DNA from: Eremomyces bilateralis CBS 781.70
Lineage: Eukaryota; Ascomycota; Dothideomycetes; Eremomycetales; Eremomycetaceae
DNA: 64,000 bases
NCBI RefSeq assembly: GCF_010015585.1
Contig: NW_022985070.1
Location: 434,001 to 498,000, forward strand
Reading direction: 5' to 3'
Part shown: piece after piece, positions 10,213 through 20,022 of the stretch
Layout: each line of letters begins with the position of its first letter
Position numbering within the stretch: the stretch's first letter is position 1
Program-made: the position numbers and the translations under genes
The notes under the pieces: generated by a model
Database searches by the model: none
Seen by the model: only the letters and a program-made list of their open reading frames with translations
Told to the model about the DNA's origin: nothing

Positions 10213-11235
10213 TTAGATGCTCTCCGCACCCGTCAACCGTGTATACGCCTCCATATACCCCTGATACGTCCGCTCCGCCACCTCCGCCGGCATCGTCACC
10301 CCCTCTTTCCCCTTAAGTCCGTTCGCGATCAGCCAGTCCCTCAGGAACTGCTTATCGAGGCTCTCCTGCGGCCGGCCGACCGTGTACTTCGTCGCGTCCC
10401 AGAAGCGGCTGCTGTCCGGCGTCAGCACCTCGTCCACCAGCACAACGCTCGGCGGCTGCGTCGACTCGTCGAGCGCAAACTCGAACTTGGTGTCCGCGAT
10501 GATGATGCCGTGCGCTTGGGCGTAGTCGCGCGCGGCGGAGTAGATCTGGACGGAGAGTGAGGCGATTTTGTTGGCGTACTCGCTACCGATGATCTTGGCG
10601 GCTGGGTAGTCGTCAGTCTGGGATGCGAAGTACCGAGAGGGGAGACAGACCTTGCTCGGGAGTGATGTTCTCGTCGTGTTGGCCGGCTTCGGCTTTTGTA
10701 CTGGGCGTCCAGAGCGGAGTGGGAAATTGTTGGCTCTCTTGGAGTCCTTCGCCGACGTTGATACCGTGCACCGTCCCAGATTTCTTGTACTCGGACCAGG
10801 CACTACCCGTGATGTAGCCACGGACGATCGACTCGATCGGAAACACTTTGAGTCGTTTGACCTGCATGCTCCGGTCCTGATACAACTCTCCCTCTTTCGT
10901 GCCGGCCAGCGCCTTCGGCAGGTCCAGAGAAATGAAATGAGTCTCCAACGACGCCGACGGGAGCAGCTTGGGGATTTGCGTGAACCAGAACCGGGACATC
11001 AGAGTCAAGATCTTGCCCTTATTGGGGATGCCATTCTCCAAGACGACATCGAACGCACTGATGCGATCGGTCGCTACGAAGAGTAACGTCTTCGCATCGA
11101 TCTCGTATACATCTCGGACTATATTCCGTTAGACCTAAAATGACGCTCGATCCTCCAGATCCTTCAATTGCACTGACCTTTGCCTTGGCCTAGCAGCTTG
11201 TAATAGCGCCCTAGGTCCGTGGAAGTAAGCACCAT
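10213..11235 (-). CDS. ADE1: phosphoribosylaminoimidazole-succinocarboxamide (SAICAR) synthase
   Basis: Three exons: 11235..11178, 11118..10651 and 10601..10213, giving 304 residues (yeast Ade1 is about the same). Both introns are short, with GTCAGT..TAG and GTCTGT..CAG ends. The enzyme condenses CAIR with aspartate using ATP in de novo purine synthesis, in the cytosol. Diagnostic stretches are GKVRDVYEID near residue 18, ATDRISAFDVV, IVRGYITGSAWSEY, and in the last exon DTKFEFALD and LVDEVLTPDSSRFWD. All exon junctions fall in conserved blocks and are in phase. The gene converges on the hydrolase gene with only 80 bp between stops. A TGACTC element lies 100 bp upstream of the start. Confidence 0.97.
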
Positions 11236-11698
11236 CTCTCCGGTCAAGGGATAAAGCTATGACTGCAAATGTATATAAGAATCAACTCCAATTGAATCTG
11301 TTCTCTTTCGTTCTCTTTCGACGACGGAATCCGATGACTCTAAATTTTTATATTGGATTGGGCCAATGGCGACAGGATGGTGTTGATGTTGGGGTGAGAC
11401 CGGGGGAGCCTGTCGGGCGTCGGCTTAATTAGTTGCATCATCATCTACCAGCGCCATCCTGCGTCACCATCAGTTACCATCCCATCCGTACACCCTGTCC
11501 CTTCATTCACTTATATCCCTCGCAAGTCACAAGTTCACATCGTCCACCGTCAACGCTCTGTACAGCTATAACCATCCGTTCCTTCATTACCACACATCCG
11601 ACAATTCCACTCAATGAAATCCTCCACAACCAACTCCTAAACTCCATCCCCCCACTGTCGGCAACCGAGCCCCATCCATCACCAGACCCCAACACATC
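11236..11698. other. divergent promoter region between ADE1 and a membrane-protein gene
   Basis: 463 bp between two divergent start codons. It contains the TGACTC element and a pyrimidine-rich leader for the plus-strand gene. No RNA gene seen. Confidence 0.6.
11335..11340. promoter_or_regulatory. TGACTC element upstream of ADE1
   Basis: TGACTC is the core recognised by Gcn4/CpcA-type bZIP proteins and, in yeast purine genes, by Bas1. It sits 100 bp upstream of the ADE1 start. A perfect 10 bp direct repeat (ttctctttcg) lies at about 11301-11320, between the element and the gene. Function is inferred from motif and position only. Confidence 0.4.
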
Positions 11699-12433
11699 AT
11701 GGCGCCTTACCCATTAGATACCGAAACTAACCCCTCCCGCGACAAGCCCGACGACAACGACAACGACAACGACAACCACCACGACGGCATCCCCGGCTGG
11801 GCCATCTTCCTCATCATCGTCATCCTAGTCGCCATCCTCGCCTCCGCCGCCTGGTTCCTCTGGGTACGCCTCCGCGCTCGCCGCAACGCCTCCTCCCTCC
11901 CCGCGCCTGCCCGCGGCGGGATCCTCGGCTGGCTCCGCTCGCGCCTCAATTCTGCGAAGAACCGGCGGTCGGCGCCCGGCGCCTACGAGCCGTCGGGGTA
12001 TGGCGGACGGAGCGGGCATGCGATGGATCACGACGAAGCGTGGGATGCGCGGGTGGGGCACGAGGCGGATGCGTATGGGCCGGCGGGGTATTATGAGGAG
12101 CAGGAATTGGGGTTGCATCCGTACCGGGGGCGGACGGAGTATGAAGGAGGGGGAGGGGCGCCGGCGGCGGGGTTGACGGTGGGGGTCGATCGGGGGAGGA
12201 GTACGAGTCGGCAGCGGGATGCGGAGGATGGGTATGATGAGGGCGTGACGAGGGGGGGCGTGGCGCCGTTGGATCGGGATCCGTTCAGCGATGAGGCAGA
12301 GCAGAGTAGTTTGCGGGGGGTCAGTCCGAAGCCGATTGATACGGACAAAGCGCAGAAGAGCAAAGCGGACGGAGGGGCGAGTACGGATAACAGTCCGACG
12401 GAGAGAAGGAGCATGTTCCGTGAAAATATGTAG
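11699..12433 (+). CDS. single-pass membrane protein, function unknown
   Basis: Intronless, 244 residues; the start is in the context cATGG. Residues 1-30 are hydrophilic with an Asp-Asn run. A single hydrophobic segment at about 34-54 (AIFLIIVILVAILASAAWFLW) is followed by a basic cluster RLRARR. That predicts one membrane span with the N-terminus outside or luminal. The remaining 190 residues are disordered, rich in Gly, Tyr, Arg and Glu. There is no enzyme motif. Such small fungal membrane proteins are often annotated as hypothetical. Composition shifts from C-rich to G-rich along the gene, but the frame is open throughout. Confidence 0.75.
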   Translation: MAPYPLDTETNPSRDKPDDNDNDNDNHHDGIPGWAIFLIIVILVAILASAAWFLWVRLRARRNASSLPAPARGGILGWLRSRLNSAKNRRSAPGAYEPSGYGGRSGHAMDHDEAWDARVGHEADAYGPAGYYEEQELGLHPYRGRTEYEGGGGAPAAGLTVGVDRGRSTSRQRDAEDGYDEGVTRGGVAPLDRDPFSDEAEQSSLRGVSPKPIDTDKAQKSKADGGASTDNSPTERRSMFRENM

Positions 12434-13074
12434 GCTGGGAGCATCTGGGTTTCGGCCATCTGTACGACAGCAAGCGGGCTTGTGGTGCTTATGACTTTCC
12501 GGTCTATTGTATGGACTTATGTTTACAGCTCGGTAAAAGGCTTAAGGCTAGCCGATGATACGGATATATGACTGCTTGGCTTCAAAAGTATCATGATGCA
12601 CTTTGTGCGGCCAATCTCCTTGACATGTTACCAGTATGATTGGGGATGCGTAGTCTCTAGTTGCACAAAAGAAAGGGTTGTACATGATTCTACGTTGATA
12701 ACATCGTTTAGTATGACGCCAACGTCTAACTAGTACTATGGAATCCTATATATATAATTGCTCTAGCTACAATAAAGCACCTCTGTTGGCTATGGAGACT
12801 CGGGATCGCAATCACTACTAACACGGGAATGGCGCAATCTAGACCCTGTCCTTCAAACACTCTAAGAGAGAGACTCGTCAGACCGGACGAAAAGCAAGCG
12901 GGAGCGATTACCGATCAACCTCTAAAGGAAAGAACCGAAGTTTCGAATCGGTCGACGACGGACTCTAGGGCTTACGGATTTATATAACGCGAGGTGTTTC
13001 GCATTTCATGTTCAACATGAATTTACAATACCAACATCCGAACACGCACATCGATTTCTTTTCATCTGCTCTTC
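12434..13074. other. intergenic, nothing recognised
   Basis: 641 bp, moderately AT-rich, between two plus-strand genes. No frame, repeat or RNA gene supported. It probably holds the 3' UTR of one gene and the promoter of the next. Confidence 0.5.
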
Positions 13075-14469
13075 ATGTCCCTGGCTACCGGTGAAACCGA
13101 GCATGTACACAGCCAGCATGTCTATACACTCGCCGGACAAGTGAAAGATGGGGAGGCATATCGGCTAGTGCCTGAGAATGGAACTACCCCGGAATTGTTG
13201 CTTGAGCCATCTAGGATCGTGGTAGCGAATGAAGACGAGATCATTTTTGTGAAGCCCCGAGACCTCGGGGATAAGAACGCCCTTCCGCAGCTGGATTCCG
13301 TTCGATGCCACCAATTACCGGAAAGCTTCAAGAAACTCTGGTCATCCCAATGGCTCAATCCGGATCCGAAGAGTAGGCTTCCGAAAGAACGACTTCGAGT
13401 GATCGTGTCGACCCTCTCTGGCCTTGGTCAGTCTCAAAGATTTTACGAGGAAACGATCCTACCACTCCTGAAACGCTTGGAGATCGACTTTGACCCTCAT
13501 TTCACCGAATCCCCATGGTCCGTATCGGAAATCACGGAACGTGAAATCCTACCGAAGGCACTAAAAGGGGAGAAGCAATCGGTCCTGTTGCTTTCCGGCG
13601 ATGGTGGCATTGTGGACATGGTCAACACCCTCCGCGGCGCGATGGATCGATCACAAGAGCATGGAGCGCAGTCCCGGTACCGCAACCCTTCCATCTTCCT
13701 CATCCCAATGGGGACCGGCAACGCCCTCGCCAACTCCACCGGCATCCTAAACGACGAGACCACCGGCCTGTCTACCTTCCTCCGCGGCATCCCGCACCCC
13801 CTCCCCCTCATGCGCGTCTCCTTCTCTCCCGATGCGAAACTCCTCGCCAACGAAGCCACCGAGGAGGAAGATCTCCCTCGCGACGCAGCCACCGGCCAGC
13901 ATCTCCTCTACGGCGCGGTGGTCTGCAGCTGGGGCGTTCACGCCAGCCTCGTCGCCGACAGCGACTCACAGGAATACCGCAAGTTCGGCATCGCCCGGTT
14001 CCAGATGGCGGCGCGCGAGGCGCTGTTTCCCGGCGACGGAAGCCCGCCACATACGTACCGCGGGGTGGTCAGCGTGCTCACCGAGGAAGGTCGATGGGCG
14101 CCGATGGAGCGCAGGGAGCACATGTACGTGCTGACGACGCTGGTGTCTGCATTGGAGAAGGGGTTTAGCATTTCTCCGGCGTCGATGCCCATGGATGGGA
14201 AGCTGCGGGTGGTGCATTTTGGGCCGGTGGGGGGGAAGGAGTGTATGCGGATTCTGACGGAGGCGTATCATGGAGGGGCGCATGTTAAGGACCCGAGTGT
14301 GGGATATGAGGAGATTCAGGGGCTGCGGGTGGACTTTGCGGACTTGGAGTCGGATAGTCGCTGGCGGAGGGTCTGTGTTGATGGGAAGATCATTCGCGTT
14401 GGCGGGAATGGGTATTATGAAGTGAGGCGAGATCCTCTGGTATGTATGGAGGTGGCACGGATGATCTAA
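13075..14469 (+). CDS. diacylglycerol/sphingosine kinase catalytic-domain protein
   Basis: Intronless, 464 residues. The DAGK/LCB-kinase catalytic fold is shown by LLSGDGGIVDMVN (about 172-184), the variant of the GGDGT nucleotide loop. It is followed by IPMGTGNALANS (about 210-221), equivalent to the P.GTGN motif, and near the C-terminus by DGKLRVVHFGP. Residues 90-130 (RLRVIVSTLSGLGQSQRFYEE) match the opening strand of the domain, where NP.sG is usual. The family phosphorylates diacylglycerol or sphingoid bases with ATP. Because the canonical GGDGT is changed to SGDGG and the N.SG motif is altered, activity cannot be assumed. The N-terminal 85 residues have no recognised domain. Confidence 0.85.
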   Translation: MSLATGETEHVHSQHVYTLAGQVKDGEAYRLVPENGTTPELLLEPSRIVVANEDEIIFVKPRDLGDKNALPQLDSVRCHQLPESFKKLWSSQWLNPDPKSRLPKERLRVIVSTLSGLGQSQRFYEETILPLLKRLEIDFDPHFTESPWSVSEITEREILPKALKGEKQSVLLLSGDGGIVDMVNTLRGAMDRSQEHGAQSRYRNPSIFLIPMGTGNALANSTGILNDETTGLSTFLRGIPHPLPLMRVSFSPDAKLLANEATEEEDLPRDAATGQHLLYGAVVCSWGVHASLVADSDSQEYRKFGIARFQMAAREALFPGDGSPPHTYRGVVSVLTEEGRWAPMERREHMYVLTTLVSALEKGFSISPASMPMDGKLRVVHFGPVGGKECMRILTEAYHGGAHVKDPSVGYEEIQGLRVDFADLESDSRWRRVCVDGKIIRVGGNGYYEVRRDPLVCMEVARMI

Positions 14470-15091
14470 ATGCTAGACGGAATTCTCAATTCATCCATAT
14501 GATAGATGCTATTCAAAACGATGCGAATTCCATACCTGTACTCCGTATCATGTACGGAATATGTCTGTGGTACCAAAGTGGATCACATGTAATTTCATAT
14601 TTCACAGCAAGCTTTCCAAGGATTTAGACTAGCACCAAACCAGCCTAGCGTTCAATCTTACCCGCCCATCAGCTTGTGACGTCGAACTTCCTCAACACAA
14701 AGATGAATGATGAAAGGATCTGATCATGGAACACTGAGAAGCCGACTCCCGGACGCATCCACCCCGTCTCGCTGCACGCTTCCATCATCCGCGTCTCTCT
14801 CCATCTGGTCTGGGCCTAAACGTGGGTCGATTACCCCTAACTCCCCCCCGCCGTCCCTTGTCATCGGCACTGCTCAGGTCATGTTCGGCTCCCTCCACGC
14901 CGTGCCGCCACCAACCGGTACCTCCACAGAAATCACCCCCTCCCACCACGATATGAATGCTTCTCAACGCGCGTGCCTACGAAATCTCGCAGTGGGTGGG
15001 AAACGACAACCCGCAAGGATCGAATACTCCGTTCTATCAGCTGCACCCGGCCTGGCGTCAACGGGTTTCGGAGACGCAACAGGCTAGGAGG
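14470..15091. other. intergenic, upstream of the ROG1-type lipase gene
   Basis: 622 bp with no supported gene. It includes a gtactccgtat motif at 14538-14548, with a second, inverted tacggaat 5 bp away, making a small imperfect hairpin. Confidence 0.5.
14538..14548. repeat. GTACTCCGTAT motif with adjacent inverted copy
   Basis: Reverse-complement form of the palindrome at 7038, followed by tgtacggaat, so the two halves could pair. Function unknown. Confidence 0.5.
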
Positions 15092-18000
15092 ATGCTGCTA
15101 TTGCACCAGGTGGGGAGTGTAAAGGTTGGAGAAGTGGTCCGGTTCGTTAATCCCCTTTTCGGCCTCGTTAAATTCGCGTGTTGACGAGACTGCAGCTATC
15201 ATCTCACCTATACACCGGCAGCCGATCGCATCCTCCCTAGTCCGGAGAAGTTGTATGTTAGGATTCGCAATACCGCCGCCCTCCCCCTCCGTGCTGCATA
15301 TCTTCACGGTCCCTACAATCTCTACGTTGCAACCTATCCTGCAACCTTCGATCCGAATTCAAAACTCGAAGACCCGAAACAACATGGAGTCCCAGAGTAT
15401 GAGCCCTTCCTCAAAGCAGGAGGTTCGTGGATGTCAAAGTTGGTGGTCCCCGAAGACATCCGCATTAGTGGCCATAGACCAGATGATGATACACGCGGGA
15501 GCGTGGATTATGACAACCCAAGGAGCGTGACGTGGATTATTGAGATCGCGTCCCAGATCATCTTCTCCGCGACCGCGTCGGTGAACTTCGAGTTGCTCGT
15601 GGGCCGGGACGAGCGGTCGCTCGAGCTAGGTTACGCTCCGGTCGCAAATGGTGGGAAGGCCGATCCGGGAAAGATTCCGGACTATTTGTTACGCCATCAC
15701 CACCATCCGGTAGCCGGGCACCACGTTCATGCGACGCATCAAAAGCCGAGCCGGAACGGCATCTTCTCAAAGGCGGTGGATCTGCGCGTGGAGGACACAG
15801 CAGCTCTTTGGTCGAAACCGTCGTTGCCGGTGTGGGACCATGAGTGTACGGACGATGGTCACCATGGCTGTTGCTATCTCAAGGAGAAGGTCAAGAAACA
15901 AAAGAAGATTCATTTAGTCATCTTGACGCATGGCCTGCATAGTAACTTGGGTGCGGATATGCTTTTTATGAAGGAGAGAATCGAAGCCGCGGCTCGAGAA
16001 GCTAAGAAAGCAAGGAAGAGGAAGAATGAAAGCACAGGGACAGGTCCTGAAAGTCGCGATGGTCCAGCTTTGCACCGCTCAGCGACCGACGACTCCACTG
16101 CTTCAAACCGCACAGTCCGGCCTGAAGGCGATACCCTGATCCAGACGGGCGAAGACGAAGACGAGGATGTCATGGTCCGTGGCTTTCATGGCAACGCAGC
16201 GAGAACCGAACGAGGCATTCAGTACCTTGGGAAGAGGCTTGCGAAGTATATTTTGGAGCTCACCTACCCGCATCAGCCGTATCTACCAATGAAGAGGTCC
16301 ATGTCACAACGAATATCCGGGAACTTCCAGAGCGATAAAGCAGGGGAACCCGAGGCTCACGCCGGCAGCTCGATCCGTCAAAGTGACCCAAAATCCGACG
16401 AACTTGCTGAGAAGTTGCCATATCGGTATACAAGCATCAGCTTCGTCGGACATTCATTGGGAGGCGTCATTCAGATGTATGCAATCGCATACATCCAAAA
16501 GCACTCTCCCAAATTCTTCGAGCGGATCCAGCCGGTCAACTTCATCTCCCTCTCTTCGCCCTTGCTCGGTCTGAGCAACGAGAACCCCATGTACGTGAAG
16601 TTCGCCTTGGACTTTGGACTCGTCGGCCGAACTGGCCAAGATCTCGGTTTAACCTGGCGAGCCCCGACCCTCGCGCGCAATGGTTGGGCAGCCATGGTCG
16701 GAGGCCTGGGTTCCGCCGCACAGAAAGATCAGCGCGAGGAAGATCCGGGCGCGAAGCCTCTGCTACGAATCCTCCCAACCGGGCCAGCGCATCAGGTCTT
16801 GAAGTTGTTTCGGAATAGGACCCTGTACTCGAACGTTGTTAACGATGGCATCGTCCCGCTTCGAACCAGTTGTTTGCTCTTCCTTGACTGGAGAGGACTC
16901 GACAAAGTGGAGAAAGCTAGGAGAGAAAACGGGTTCGTTGGCACGATGGCCGGCTGGGGATGGGCTGAGATTACGGGTCAAAATGCGTCACATTCACCAC
17001 TGTCACCCAAACCAGCTCCAGCCAAGGACTCGGAAAGTCAAGAAAGTGAAGGGTCGGAAAGCCTAAGACCTGACCGGGACAGCTCGACGGTGCCTCAACC
17101 CGGTGAGGATGTTACTAATATGGACGATGAATCGCAAACCATTACGCGAGGAAAGAGCATAGTCGGCGAGAATTTTCCGGTCCGACAATCAGCCTTGGAC
17201 CAAAAACCTACTCCGAACCCCCCTAGTATTACTGCCTTTGGCAGCTTTCTGAATTTCTTTCGACCGAGCGGAGAGTTGACCAAGAAGGATCATAAGATGT
17301 TCACCAGAAGTCAAACCGTGAAGATGGACGGTACTGATGAGAATTCGCCGCGCAATGAACCAGAACGTGCAAGAGACGATCAAGACCTCGAACGGCAATC
17401 GAAGCGTCCAACCGTTTCGATGGGCGATTCAGTACTGGACGATCCGCAAAACGTCAATGCACCCCCGAAGACCACCATATTTGAATCAGCTGGAGATATC
17501 CTGAGCCCACCGCTTCCTCCCCTTGAGTTTATCCTCGACCCTTCTGCTCGTCCCCGAACCATCTTCCATGACCGAATCTACCGTCCCGATGACATCCCAC
17601 CCCCACCCCTACGCCGAGTAAATCGTGGGACGAGATCGTTTTCCGGGGACTGGAGCGGCTTAAAATCCCCGACCCAAGGATCTCAAGAGTCGGCCAAGAG
17701 CGGGAGCTCGGGCATGAAAGTGGAAGAGAAGATTGCCCGGGCGTATCACAAAAATCTGACGTGGCGAAAGGTTCTGGTCCGGCTGGAACCGGATGCTCAT
17801 AACAACATCGCCGTCCGTCGCATGTTCTCCAATGCGTATGGGTGGCCGGTGGTCAAGCATCTTTGCGATACCCATTTCGGCGATACATATACTGCCGTCA
17901 CCCGTGATGAGGATGAACCTGTCGTCGACCGTGCAGGCACGAGCCCTCATCTCAATGAGCATGGTAATGAAGTTTCCGGGCAAACCGCATCCACAGCCCC

Positions 18001-18640
18001 CAAGGTCAAAGACGGCGAACTTCAAGAACAAGATGACGAGGTCACGCATCTCCCCCTGCGGCCGGTGACCAGCGACACAACGCGGACCGCCGAATCCAGC
18101 TTCAGCGATACCGACACGAGCATCTGGGACGACCGCTATTTCGGCGAGACCAGCGAGGATGAAGATGCCGTTGCTGGACCGTTGCGGTTCTTGAATGCCG
18201 CACCGCAGAGGCGAGGGAAGGGAAAGGAGAAAATCCGGCCCCTGGACGCGGGAGCTCTACGACAGCCTGGAACAGCTGTTCTGGGAACCAGCGGCCCGGG
18301 CTCACCGCTTGCTCATGAACAGATTACGGATACATTGACTGCGTCTCCGCGGCCGATGGAAGGGCATCGGGGGCTAGCTCCATTTTCCAAGGCGCCGGAA
18401 CCGCCGCGGGGTAATCCGGTGAAGGGGGAAGAATCAGAGCCGACGACTCCGGTCGTCGGGGTCGCTGCGGTCTCGTCGCCGACTGAGTCTTCTCAAGCGG
18501 CATCTCCGCCAGCTGCTGTTGGTCAAGTCGGTCTACGGAACTCTAGGGAGGTAATGAAAGCCGAAGAGGTGGACGGCGTGAGCAAGAAAGTCACGCGTCT
18601 GAGTATGTCGGAAGGGGATTCACCAAATGGACATGTATAA
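15092..18640 (+). CDS. DUF676 serine esterase/lipase, ROG1 type
   Basis: Exons 15092..15141 and 15196..18640 give 1164 residues. The 54 bp intron (GTTCGT..CAG) joins GEVVR to YHLTYTP in phase 2, a conserved N-terminal strand of the family. The start MLLLHQVGSVKVGE matches the family N-terminus. The lipase domain shows HLVILTHGLHSN from about residue 256 and the nucleophile elbow GHSLGG with Ser437. The last 500 residues are acidic, Ser/Pro-rich and disordered. Relatives include yeast Rog1, Yor059c and Lpl1, which act on mono- or phospholipids at lipid droplets; the substrate here is not known. The lipase family is certain, the named orthologue is not. Confidence 0.93.
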
Positions 18641-19449
18641 ATGGGCAATTCGACCGTAATTGGGCGTACTGGGTTGCATTTGTTGGCGGTCGCTTGCGAC
18701 TTTTGAATGGCTTTGCATGATTCGGATACCCCTCATTTGTCGAAAAGGTCATGGTCAATGGAAAGGTGGTCGGTTTGATGTCAATGATACCTTACAATAA
18801 TATATATTGGCGCTTAGCTGCAGCTTCAGCCGGATGCTTATATCGTGATGTGCGTTGAATCCATTTCTTAGGACGGACTTCCTTAACTAATAATCAGCAA
18901 TCGGAATTGTCGCTGGGCCATATACGAGAAACTCCTTCCGATTATATGTTCGGGTGGCGTACCCGGGGTAGCTTTCCACCGCAATAGGATTCTGCTCCTT
19001 GCATTGCATAGATGCATGCGGTGATGAACGCTGTCGCAAGTTGACCCCTAGTTGTCTCAAGATACTCCTAGGGCCGACTCTCATGGGCTGCCGTACTTGA
19101 CACGAACCGCCTTCAATTGCCCTAAAAGTCTTTAGAAATCTTAGGTACCGCTCTATGGACCTTCCCAAGGTATCGACATGTAGCCTCATCACATCCATTT
19201 GAACGAGCCGTCTTGTCAACTTTCTGCCAAACCCTCGACAATGATACGGTTCTAGACCGGCACTGTACATAAGGGCCAAAGACGTCCAGTACCCCTTCGT
19301 CCCGATTCAGATACGATTCTATATTCTTCACGGGATTATGATACCACGCGGAGGCGTTCTTCGAGACCGAACCAGACGACTTGTTCAATGCTCGAGACCT
19401 ATCCACGACGACCCTACAGTCAAGCAAGGCCCTGCGTCCGCAAACAACC
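18641..19449. other. intergenic, nothing recognised
   Basis: About 0.8 kb between the lipase gene and a weakly supported plus-strand frame. The first 200 bases presumably hold the lipase 3' UTR. No RNA gene or repeat recognised. Confidence 0.5.
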
Positions 19450-20022
19450 ATGTCGGAATCATCGAGTCCAGCTTCAGTCCAATCGGCCTCGCCATCCATC
19501 GAGACGCTGGTGCGGGGACGACTTAGCATGAACCACCGCGCCTGCCCGTACAAACCCCTCTCCGCCTCCCACTTCGACTCGCTCAAGCAGCACACCGTCA
19601 TCGAGAAAACAGGAGAGCGGGGTCAATGGTGCGAACGGCACGGGTTTCTGGTCCTGCCGGATGAAAGTGCGAAGGAGAGAATTGCGGTGCCGGAGGAGCG
19701 ACGTGGGATTGAGTTGGTGTCGACGCCTTCAGTAGCGGTCAGGTCCGAACACAGGTTTCGGGTGTCGAAGAGGAGGAAACCGAAACGAATGAAGGTGAGG
19801 GTATGGATTGATTGCGACCATTGCGTGCAGATGCTCGGCCGTAAAGAGTGGGTGTATGAGGCGGACGTATGTCAGCGAAGTACTTGTGCAGGAGAGGTCA
19901 ATCCAGTCCAGTGGTGGTGTATAAAAGTCCAAGGACGATTTGCTGGCTGCTGTGCAGCTGGCTGTGGTTTGAAGTTAAACAAATTTCGAACCGAACCCGA
20001 CTATTCGGACAGCGTTTCCTAA
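19450..20022 (+). CDS. possible hypothetical protein
   Basis: An open frame of 190 residues from the ATG at 19450; the same frame is open from 19381. It is Cys- and basic-rich in its second half (DCDHC, then CCAAGCG), with no domain I recognise. Its stop overlaps the stop of the convergent BPL1 gene by two bases. That tail overlap, together with weak coding character after about 19800, suggests the true C-terminus may differ or that the frame is fortuitous. Confidence 0.3.
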   Translation: MSESSSPASVQSASPSIETLVRGRLSMNHRACPYKPLSASHFDSLKQHTVIEKTGERGQWCERHGFLVLPDESAKERIAVPEERRGIELVSTPSVAVRSEHRFRVSKRRKPKRMKVRVWIDCDHCVQMLGRKEWVYEADVCQRSTCAGEVNPVQWWCIKVQGRFAGCCAAGCGLKLNKFRTEPDYSDSVS

